Shown: one piece after another, positions 56,384 to 64,000 of the stretch
How the letters are laid out: each line of letters opens with the position of its first letter
Numbering within the stretch: position 1 is the stretch's first letter
Source: Pelmatolapia mariae
Lineage: Eukaryota > Chordata > Actinopteri > Cichliformes > Cichlidae
Direction of reading: 5' to 3'
DNA: 64,000 nucleotides
Assembly (NCBI RefSeq): GCF_036321145.2
Contig: NC_086239.1
Span: forward strand, 29,251,501 to 29,315,500
Notes under the pieces: model-generated
Told to the model about the DNA's origin: nothing
The model's database searches: none
The model's input: the letters and a program-made list of their open reading frames with translations, nothing else
Position numbers and translations under genes: made by a program

Positions 56384-56673
56384 TAGCTTGCGTCTACACG
56401 CACAGCTTGCGCACTCACGTACCTGCTTTAACGCACGGGCACGTAGCCGCTCTCTAAGGCCTTCTGTACTCACTGTTCGTTTTGTTTCCGTTCATGGGAA
56501 GAGTCTCTGGTTCCCGTCAATCGCCATCCATCCCGTGGGGAGTTCAGGCGCAAACTGTCCGGCCTGGAACAAAGCAAAGTACCAGGGCTTTCGTCAATCG
56601 TCCCAGACGATGGCTGCTAGCAGACTGCGGTGGCGTCCTCTCCCTCCCCTCGCGGTGGAGGCGATGTGTTGGG

Positions 56674-56691
56674 CTCCGGCTCGGAGGACCA
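56674..56691 (-). promoter_or_regulatory. tRNA primer-binding site
   Basis: The minus-strand TGGTCCTCCGAGCCGGAG lies six bases inside the 5' LTR. Its complement ends in ACCA like a tRNA 3' end and most resembles the end of tRNA-Tyr as I remember it (about two differences). The tRNA identity needs a check. Confidence 0.65.
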
Positions 56692-56697
56692 AATAAA

Positions 56698-56969
56698 TGT
56701 TGGGTCTGTTCCCACAAACCCCGCTAGTTCTAGAGACTTATTTATCATGAAAGAAAACAAGGCAACAGCGTTCGATCGATTACTTGCGCAAGGGAGGCCT
56801 TTGGTCAAGAACCAGCTCTTGGAGCTCACGCTCCTAACCTGTCTCCAGCCCAAAGTCCTTCAAAGAGCAGCTTCCCTCGCAGCTATTTATTGACAAACTG
56901 TTACAGTTCACACAATAGTTTACAACACGTACCTCCCCTCTTAACCCCCCTTGGTTACAAAGACGAGGC

Positions 56970-57015
<46 letters not shown>

Positions 57016-57199
57016 ACCTCCTGCTGGGCAGGAAGCTTACATCAAACAGACCTTCCAGATAGGATGTGTCTGTAATCAAACCTACAGCCCCTCACCCAAA
57101 AACTCAAGAATCTGGGGAGGGGGACTGTGGAATTGCTTTACAATGTAGAAATGGATGGTAAGCATAAAAATGACAAACATTTAACAATTCACTCTGACA
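56698..57199 (-). repeat. 5' LTR of the provirus
   Basis: 502 bp with the same sequence and CA/GT tract length as the LTR at 49,913-50,414. It would hold the promoter. No clear TATA was assigned. Confidence 0.93.
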
Positions 57200-57250
57200 G
57201 AAACGAATCGATTCTAGAAATCAGTGACGATACCCAGCCCTACTACTCAT

Positions 57251-57521
57251 ATATGCTTAGAGTTTTATAATCAATGTCATATTGATAGGGGTCTGATCCT
57301 TAGTAGTCTGCAAAGACTTTGAGTGCATTCCTGAGTGTTGTGGCATTCACACTCAGATCCTAGGGTCATGGGAAGAGGTTATATCTTCTCTTACTGATAT
57401 TATGGTATAGTAAACACATCTATATCTGTTTTAGTCTAAGTGCCTTTTGTTTAGATGAACTGCTGGACTTCCAGACCAGCAGGTTTAGGGAAGTCGTTTA
57501 TGGGGTCACATTCTGACCCCC

Positions 57522-57553
<32 letters not shown>

Positions 57554-57837
57554 CACACACACACACACATACTTACACACACACAGACGGTACTCTTTGT
57601 TCACATGTATACCTATGTAAGACGTCATTTGTTAATGAGCCTATGCATATTCATGTAACCTCAATAAAAGAGCAGTGTTACGAGGGAGCAGACGAGAGCA
57701 ACTGAAGTCAAGTGGAAGGACCGACACTTGGCTCGGGCCTCCCTCGTATACGAGTAACACAAAGAACTTTGCCTGCTTAGTGTCTAATGCTTTTTGCTGT
57801 TGTATTAAAATTCTCTCGTTCCAGCGGCGGGTCTGCG
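57251..57837. other. Non-coding; possible LTR-like unit with AATAAA
   Basis: A (CA)n tract at about 57,523-57,570 is followed by CATATTCATGTAACC, CAATAAAAGAGCAG and a GTATTAAAATTCTCTC end, reminiscent of an LTR R-U5 region. No second copy or duplication was found. Confidence 0.3.
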
Positions 57838-57990
57838 CTAGACAGACCCATCAGAGGACATCAGCCACCAGCAGGGAGTGTGGTGGGGGGAGACAGGCCT
57901 CCACACCTAGGGGGGCCTGAGATGTTCCCAGAGAGGCGGCGTCATGTTGCTGCTTGCTGTTCTAAAGTGCATTTATTAAATATGTGTATC
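57838..57990 (-). repeat. Fragment of the GC-rich interspersed repeat
   Basis: The GTGGTGGGGGGAGACAGGCC and CCTGAGATGTTCCCAGAGAG blocks match 14,728-14,795, and TTCTAAAGTGCATTTA matches about 15,220. The stretch between those two parts is deleted. Confidence 0.6.
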
Positions 57991-57998
57991 TATATATG

Positions 57999-58048
<50 letters not shown>

Positions 58049-58050
58049 TA
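57990..58050. repeat. (TA)n/(TATG)n microsatellite
   Basis: Mostly alternating TA with occasional TATG. Confidence 0.9.
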
Positions 58051-58058
58051 TGTAGTTT

Positions 58059-58092
58059 GCCGGGGGTCTGATTCTACCATCAGACCCCCGGC
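58059..58092. repeat. Perfect 13-bp hairpin at the edge of the duplicated segment
   Basis: GCCGGGGGTCTGA (58,059-58,071) and TCAGACCCCCGGC (58,080-58,092) are exact inverses. The loop and the following TTGATGGTAGAAT form a second overlapping inverted pair. The right arm is authentic repeat sequence also found at 44,386; the left arm is its inverted copy. Confidence 0.9.
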
Positions 58093-58809
58093 TTGATGGT
58101 AGAATTGAACTGAACTCAGGACCTTCTTGCTGTGAGGCAACAGTGCTAACCACCGTGCCACCATACTGCCTTCAGTCAAAACCAAAATCAGTTTTATTTT
58201 ATTTTTAAACTCAGGTTATTACATACCACAAGTAAACTAATACTTTACTGAATAATCACTGAAAAACTTAAATGATAATTGGTTATTTAATAAAAAAGCT
58301 GGCCACCACAGAGGCTATAGCTATCTGAGCATCTAATCGCAGTTGTGAACATATTGAGCGAGAAATCTGATTTTCCTTTCTGTAACTGAAAATAAATAAT
58401 TATATCATAAAATAGTAAATTAAAAGATAAATATTTATTTAAAAAAGTGAGCATTGTTATGAACATAGATGTGGGTATTGTGTGTTACTGATTCAACTGG
58501 AATATGACTATATAGTTACAAAAGACTACCAGATCACATCCTTGTTTAGATATTTTTAAATTCATTCAATTATTTAAAAGGGTAAATTGTCCCTGACAAA
58601 TAGTTTCTGATTGAAAAGTCAAATGCATAAAGGTTTCCTCTTTTTACAGTAAAACAACACATGACATACACAACAGCTAAACACAAAACCACCTCTTCAA
58701 ATGGTGGAAAGATAAAGACTAATAAATAATCAATATGATTAAAATGAATGAATGCTTTGTTTAACAATGAATGTCAACATTATAATTATAATTGATATAG
58801 CATGTCAAA
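58093..58809. repeat. Segmental duplication, copy B (non-coding part)
   Basis: It pairs with 44,395-44,428 plus 44,960-45,676 and carries the empty site for the solo LTR of copy A. No gene. Confidence 0.8.
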
Positions 58810-59665
58810 TTAGGTTTCTTTTGAACATGATGAAGTAAGCAAAAGATTTTTAAGTGCAAAAAAGAATTTTTCATCCCTGAGTCCATAAATGAGAGGACTC
58901 AGACACCTTGGAACAATACTAAATAATACATAATTAAAATATCTGAAATTTAAAAATAAATTAAAATGAATCTGAAGGACTGTGTTTTCTATAAATGGGG
59001 TAGGCAGCTAGATGAGACAGAGGGCAGCTAGAAAGTATGAAGGATCACTGTTTTGAGGCCTTTGTGTATTGACTTCTTATCCTCTCCCGATGCAGCTTTG
59101 GCCATTTTCATAATTTGAACGTATGAGAAAATAATAATAATCCTGATAATCAAGAAATAAAACTGATGTATTGCTGATCGATCATGATCCTGCCACCTGT
59201 AAAGAATAAACAACTCAACAGTGCAAATCACATATTTTCTGTAGAAATTAAGTGAGACAGTAGCAAAGAACATGGACAGAATAATTATGCAGGGTCCAGA
59301 GCTGACAACATGAATGATCAGGATACAGTACATAGTGCTGCGTGTGGAGCACAGCTGTCCATGACGCAGGGGCATACAAATGGCCACATAGCGCTCCAGA
59401 GTCATTGCTGTCAGAGTAACTGGTGTGACAATAGTATACAGAAGCACAAAAATAGTGATGATTATACACAACCACACTTGTATTGTAAATTGAAAATAGG
59501 TTAAGATTACCAGGATATCACTCACAAATAACAAAAGGCTGTCTGACAGTAATGTTACAGAAAATAAGATGTAGCGTGCAGATGTGTGAAAGGATTCTTT
59601 TTTTTTTTTATAAAAGTCAGGATGGGGAACATGTTGATACAAAGACAAATTGTTAGCAGAATCTG
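58810..59665 (-). pseudogene. Odorant receptor, OR131-2-like, frameshifted at both ends
   Basis: TM2 to TM5 read in one frame within 59,028-59,600 (SARYILF, MTLERYVAICMPLRHG, LYRWQDHDRSA). On the 5' side an A-run near 59,592 shifts the frame, so TM1 is read as unrelated residues, and homology stops near 59,665, where foreign sequence containing GCGAGATCTCGC begins. On the 3' side the frame ends after ILHTF; the remainder (TM6 end, TM7, tail) continues in another frame with an additional stop. There is no usable start. A 249-codon frame from 59,777 is a chance fusion. Confidence 0.85.
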
Positions 59666-60345
59666 CACAAACTTTTTGCGAGATCTCGCAAAAGTTCATC
59701 TTAGTTTTTTTTTTTCTTCTCCCATGTCCCTTGCGGGACTCCGTAGGGTTATGATCAGTACCAAAGAAGTTTTTCAAAATAACATTATTCCATCTTCATC
59801 ATTCTTCCCCATTCACATAACAGCAATACAATAAAAGTAGTATTTGTTTTCATATATCATTTGTTTGTCACATAATCCTGACTTTCAATGATATTTTTTA
59901 GGTCTTGTCATGTTGCACATACTTAATCATTTGGAAATTTCAGTTAAATTATGTTGCAACAATTCATAACAGGTAAAGCTAAATCAATCAAGCTGCAACA
60001 TCATAAAAACTCTACAATTCATTCTGAGAAAGTGAATCATCTTCTATCAGGAAAAAAAAAATCCCTTGGACAAATTGTGTAGATACACTTAACATTTATT
60101 TAAATTGTATTTTCTCATTTTAAACTTATGTGTAAACTGCACCTGAAAAGTGACATGTAACTGCAGAGTTTTGTTTAAATGCATAACAATATAGCATCAC
60201 TGAACATATACAGGAAAGCAAGTTGCAAAACTACTAATAATTTAAAATTAATTATTTACATGAAATTATTCTTGCATATTGAAACAGTCATTTCCTGTAT
60301 GGTCTGAGGAAATATGAATGGCAGCATTTATATTTCTGATGTAAC
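59666..60345. repeat. Spacer between receptor units
   Basis: 59,753-60,345 parallels 32,236-32,839. The last 255 bp (from about 60,090) is closest to 45,879-46,147. The first 90 bp are unrelated sequence that replaced the receptor 5' end. No gene. Confidence 0.7.
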
Positions 60346-61269
60346 TCAAATTATGTTTATTTTGAACAGGATGAAGTAGGCATAAGACTTTTCAGTACGA
60401 GAAAAATTTTCATCCCTGAGGCCATAGATCAGAGGACTCAAGCACCTTGGAGCAATATTAAACATAATGTAGTTAGAATATCTTACATTTATAAATAACC
60501 CGAAATCAATCTGAAGCACTGCAGTTTCAATGAATGGGCACCACAGCTGAATGAGACAGAGCAACAACTGGAAAGCATGAAGGATCACTGTTTTGAGTCC
60601 TTTATGTGTCAACTTCTTTTTCTCTCCTGATGCAGCTTTGGCCACTTTCATTATTTGAACATATGAGTATGCAATAGTGATGCCCATAATCAAGAAATAA
60701 AATTGAAACACAGCTGATCGAACATGATCCTGCCATCTGTAAAGAGTAAATGCCTCTACACTACATATCAGGGATTGCTTGTAGAACTTAAGTGAGGCAG
60801 AAGCAAAGAACATGGACAGAATAATTATAAAAGGGCCAGAGCTGACACCTTGAATGATCAGGATACAGTACATAGTGCTGCGTGTGGAGCACAGCTGTCC
60901 ATGACGCAGGGGCATACAAATGGCCACATAGCGCTCCAGAGTCATTGCTGTCAGAGTAACTGGTGTGACAAAACTATACATAACCACAAAAATAGTGAAG
61001 ATTATACACAACCACACTTGTATTGTAAATTCAAAATAGGTCAATATAAGCAAAACATCTGACACCAATAACAAAACACTGTCTGACAGCAGTGTTACAA
61101 AAAACAAGATGTAGCGTGCAGATGTGTGAAAGGATTCCTTTTTAACAAAGATCACAATGAGCAACATGTTGATGCAAAGGAAAATTATTACCAGGATCTG
61201 TACGACAATGACCCGGTCATCGACTGGTCGCTGCAAAAAAACATCATTTACTGAGTTGTTACCAGCCAT
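60346..61269 (-). CDS. Odorant receptor, OR131-2-like, mosaic, with shifted C-terminal tail (307 aa)
   Basis: Full-length start MAGNNSVNDVF and all seven helices up to PRCLSPLIYGLRDENF are in frame. Just after this, a run of T/A is shorter than in the intact copies, so the last residues read SRTEKSYAYFILFKINII instead of ending SSCSK, and the stop lies in what is 3' flank elsewhere. TM1-TM3 start (to about base 61,015) matches the 33-kb gene; TM3 end to TM7 matches the 46-kb gene. Two substitutions next to TM4 (QGVSSGPF) are private. It may still fold, as only the cytoplasmic tail is altered. Confidence 0.83.
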   Translation of the reverse strand: MAGNNSVNDVFLQRPVDDRVIVVQILVIIFLCINMLLIVIFVKKESFHTSARYILFFVTLLSDSVLLLVSDVLLILTYFEFTIQVWLCIIFTIFVVMYSFVTPVTLTAMTLERYVAICMPLRHGQLCSTRSTMYCILIIQGVSSGPFIIILSMFFASASLKFYKQSLICSVEAFTLYRWQDHVRSAVFQFYFLIMGITIAYSYVQIMKVAKAASGEKKKLTHKGLKTVILHAFQLLLCLIQLWCPFIETAVLQIDFGLFINVRYSNYIMFNIAPRCLSPLIYGLRDENFSRTEKSYAYFILFKINII

Positions 61270-62540
61270 AGAGAAGAAACATGTGTTTGAAGTACTTCTA
61301 AGAGTTCATTAAAGTTTTGTTAATAAATGTAAGATTTTCCTTTTAAAAATCAAAGTTCAAAATCAAATCCAGTGGAGAAACCTTCCATTCTGTTCCAGAG
61401 CCAAATGTCTTCTGCTGCGTTCCCTGCAGTTTTCTGAGAAATGACTGTGCATCATTAATTTGTAGCTTACAACAACTAAGAATAACAATAACACATGAAA
61501 CTTCCTTCTACTGTGTTGCCATCATCCCCTAGCACCCATTCTCCTTAGCATCGATGCCTCTAAATAGGTAATTGATGGTATACTCAGGAGACTTTGTAGT
61601 AAACTCAACATAACTGACCTAAAAGAATCAAAAAGTTGTTGTTTGCTGAGGAGGCAATCACCTGTAGTTAGTGCAACAAGTAAGACTACATCCCATTATT
61701 TTGGCTTTATGTCTTAAAAACTCCTAAAGTGATGTGACTGTGACAGGTACTAGGTCTGTTGGTGAGGTATTCAGTTAAGAGAAAACTGTCCTTTCTTTAC
61801 TAAGCATTGTCTCTTAAATTACCATAAATGAGAAAGTTTAAAATAGCAGAGTTTTGTAAAAAATTTTCTGCCTTTGATTATATTAAACTGTATAGAGACA
61901 AGTGCATAACACATGTAAGAAAGACTTGAAAAACATCAGACATTTATATCCTAAAACTGATCACACATAGATTGACCAGTTGGTAGGTTTACTGATGCAA
62001 GGTGTGTTTTAAAGATATGTGGCTACTTCAGCTCATCTGTAACCCACCCAGCAGAGACTTCATGGTCCCATTTGTGGCTAATATAGGTAAAAGAATTTGC
62101 TAATAACTTAAAATTCAAAACAGAGAAGAGAAGTCAGATGGAAAATGTATTGTTTTTTCTTCAGGCATTTTTCCTCACTATTCCCTCTTTTAAGTGCACA
62201 TATCAATTTTTGTTGTATTTTGTCTTGCTAAAGCAGTTAATGAAAAGTGGGTAACTGTCACAGCTAGAAGCCAGAATGTGGAGTGGACCCAAAAACAAAT
62301 TTAAGCCAAGAAACAGAACTTTGACGTGAACAAGGGTTTTATTTACAGTGGCATGAAGGTACAAGAGGATAAGAATATGAACTGTGAAATACAGTGAATG
62401 TGAACTAAGAACAAACTGTGACATACTAGGAAACATGAATGAAGTGGAGACTAGGAAGACAAGCTATGAGTAAACTGTGAGATGCTATGAACTAGCATGG
62501 TGTTACTGGGGTTATTAAATATGTGTATATGGGTGTATGC
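61270..62540. repeat. Receptor 5' flank, copy of 33,755-35,016
   Basis: Very high identity with 33,755-35,016, including the first 285 bp of the LTR-like element. The copy ends at GTGTATG and joins directly to CCTTTATTGATG, the equivalent of 36,430. No coding sequence. Confidence 0.85.
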
Positions 62541-63300
62541 CTTTATTGATGAAACTTCATTTGTTATAAACCTGGTGTCCTATCCTGCATGTTTTTCAGT
62601 TAAAACCATTACTATGAACTCTATTATTTTAGGCAAAGAGTAAAACATCTGTGCTATCGCTTTAGAGAACCATCATTATTAGCAAAGGCTGATATTAGCT
62701 TGGTATAATATGAAGCTAAATGGTAAGACTGCAGTTTTACTGTAAATCAATCAAAATCCATCCATCCACTTCTGCTTATCCTTTTTCAATTCAATTCAAT
62801 TCAATTTTATTTATATAGCACCAAATCACAACAGCAGTCGCCACAAGGCACTTTATATTGCACAGTAGATCGTACAATAATAGATAGAGAGAAAAACCCA
62901 ACAATCATATGACCCCCTATGAGCAAGCACTTTGGCAACAGTGGGAAGGAAAAACTCCCTTTTAACAGGAAGAAACCTCCGGCAGAACCAGGCTCAGGGA
63001 GGGGTGGCCATCTGCTGCGACCGGTTGGGGTGAGAGAAGGAAGACAGGATAAAGACATGATGTGGAAGAGAGACAGAGATTAATAACAGATATGATTCGA
63101 TGCAGAGAGGTCTATTAACACATACTGAGTGAGAAAGGTGACTGGAAAGGAAAAACTCAATGCATCATGGGAATCCCCCGGCAGCCTACGTCTATTGCAG
63201 CACAACTAAGGGAGGATTCAGGCTCACCTGGTCCAGCCCTAACTATATGCTTTAGCAAAAAGGAAAGTTTTAAGCCTAATCTTAAAAGTAGAGATAGTGG
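62541..63300 (-). mobile_element. Duplicated flank and 3' end of L2-like LINE
   Basis: 62,541-62,790 equals 36,428-36,671. 62,790-63,300 equals the LINE 3' end at 36,672-37,124, with a 70-bp stretch (around 62,835 and 62,950) that the other copy lacks. Homology stops at GTAGAGATAGTG. Confidence 0.8.
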
Positions 63301-63629
63301 CCGTTTCTCAATTCTCAAGTACGCGAGTACGTACTCGCGTTCTCGGCGAGTACGTACTGGCCGAGAACGCACGGGAGTACGGACTCGCCGAGAACGCGAG
63401 CACGGACTCGCGATTTGTACAATTGGAACACCAGCATACGTGATGATGTCACAGGTCCGGAGTTTCTACTGCCGTCCCCTCTTAATTTAACTGTGAGTAA
63501 CATGTTATCAGGGCTCGCAAAATTTCAAAATCCTTGGTAGCCCTTCGGGCAGGCACTCTTCAGTTTTTGGTAGCCCAAAATAAATTTAAGTAGCCCGAAT
63601 AAAAAAAAAAAAAAGAGGACAATTTTTTG
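63301..63629. mobile_element. Unidentified transposon end with GC-rich palindromes
   Basis: After the LINE break comes GGCCGTTTCTCAATTCTCAAG and a series of direct and inverted copies of GAGTACGTACTCGC and GCCGAGAACGC (63,317-63,412). Later CAGGGCTCGCAAAATTTC resembles the start of a hAT element. The window ends before a partner end is seen. Confidence 0.4.
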
Positions 63630-63699
63630 ATTGATGTTTTGTTTCCTTTACAATATTATACTTTAATGTATAATATTGTAAAGGAAACAAAACATCAAT
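63630..63699. repeat. Perfect 31-bp inverted repeat with 8-base loop
   Basis: Arms at 63,630-63,660 and 63,669-63,699 are exact complements (ATTGATGTTTTGTTTCC at the outer edge, ATATTATA at the inner edge) around CTTTAATG. 63,700-64,000 is AT-rich with no gene seen. Confidence 0.92.
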
Positions 63700-64000
63700 C
63701 TAAAAATATTTAAAACATAAATTACAACAACAATTTCAACCATCAACTCAAATATTTGGTCCTAATTGAACAGAAATTTCTATGAACTTGCAAGAACTGT
63801 GTACAACATGAATCAGTCTGTGTCAGATCCTGAATTTGAAATTTCCACTGAAATCACGGGTAAGAGGCAAGTGGAACCAAGCAGTGGTAGTTCACTCTTT
63901 GCAACATAGTACCCTATTCTAAACAGATTTTTCAGGACTTCTTGTTATGCTTGGTTTACTTTTAGTATGCTTTTTGCAATTGGTGTTTGTTCTTGGAAAG

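Larger units (their letters stand above)
49913..57199 (-). mobile_element. Endogenous retrovirus with two identical-looking LTRs, defective interior
   Basis: The provirus lies on the minus strand, flanked by a 5-bp duplication GAAAC (49,908-49,912 and 57,200-57,204). Each LTR is 502 bp, and by eye they are the same base for base, microsatellite length included. Inside the 5' LTR (56,698-57,199) is a primer-binding site, and inside the 3' LTR a polypurine tract. The 6.3-kb interior keeps an RNase H remnant (52.3-52.95 kb), the integrase C-terminus (about 51.87-52.08 kb) and env pieces (50.6-51.74 kb). No gag, protease, RT core or integrase catalytic core is recognisable. The organisation and integrase end suggest a gamma/epsilon-like group. 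Confidence 0.88.
48710..57242. mobile_element. Non-autonomous hAT-type transposon, host of the provirus
   Basis: Left end TAGGGGTGGGT; right end, inverted, TAGGGCTGGGT. Exact 8-bp duplications CTACTCAT are at 48,702-48,709 and 57,243-57,250. Without the provirus the element is about 1.24 kb, with many ATCGATT/AATCGAAT motifs near both ends. Small frames at 48.9-49.2 kb are not transposase. The element must have been in place before the provirus, which interrupts it at 49,912/57,200. Confidence 0.9.

Noticed and set aside
59028..59777. 249-codon frame as a complete receptor with a new N-terminus
   Set aside because: The first 60 residues come from foreign sequence and a frameshifted TM1; the 3' end lacks TM6-TM7. 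It is a pseudogene.

Overview
This window looks like nuclear DNA of a teleost fish, probably a percomorph or cichlid-like species. I infer this from a cluster of intronless fish-type odorant receptor genes and from fish-typical repeats: L2/CR1-like and Rex1-like LINEs, a Penelope-like element with a GIY-YIG domain, hAT elements, Ty3/gypsy debris and an endogenous retrovirus. I see no tRNA, rRNA, CRISPR or multi-exon host gene.

The host genes are a tandem family of odorant receptors of the OR131-2-like type, all on the minus strand. From left to right they are: a pseudogene with one nonsense codon (12.5-13.4 kb), a fragment (16.2 kb), a full-length gene with an altered tail (25.9-26.8 kb), an intact gene (32.8-33.8 kb), a terminal fragment (45.7 kb), an intact gene (46.1-47.1 kb), a frameshifted pseudogene (58.8-59.7 kb) and a full-length gene with a shifted tail (60.3-61.3 kb). 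The flanks were copied with the genes. About 30.3-37.1 kb resembles 11.2-13.7 kb and 59.75-63.3 kb, and 44.4-47.1 kb resembles 58.1-61.0 kb. The last receptor switches similarity from one paralogue to another inside TM3, which points to unequal crossing-over or gene conversion.

The rest is layered mobile DNA. 0-2.2 kb: internally deleted L2-like LINE and gypsy pol debris. 2.25-2.76 kb: solo LTR with a 5-bp duplication. 4.3-8.8 kb: a minus-strand LINE split by a plus-strand Rex1-like LINE whose 992-codon frame is open. 13.7-15.7 and 47.4-48.7 kb: copies of a GC-rich repeat. 17.2-20.5 kb: L2-like LINE with three nonsense codons. 20.5-21.6 kb: minus-strand LTR plus a gag-like frame. 21.9-24.2 kb: hAT-type element holding an 18-bp minisatellite and a fold-back. 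27-30 kb: nested L2, LTR and gypsy integrase pieces. 36.7-44.1 kb: a nearly complete minus-strand L2-like LINE (esterase-type ORF1, endonuclease, reverse transcriptase) broken by a solo LTR, a Penelope-like element and a 1.3-kb inverted-repeat transposon.

The most striking structure is at 48.7-57.2 kb. A hAT-type element with an 8-bp duplication was entered by a minus-strand endogenous retrovirus with two 502-bp LTRs that look identical, a 5-bp duplication, a primer-binding site and a polypurine tract. Its interior keeps only broken RNase H, integrase C-terminal and env pieces. The identical LTRs around a decayed interior suggest a non-autonomous proviral lineage copied in trans. Its leader carries a series of short hairpins with the same loop, a candidate packaging signal. 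All family names come from reading the sequence and from memory; no database search was run.
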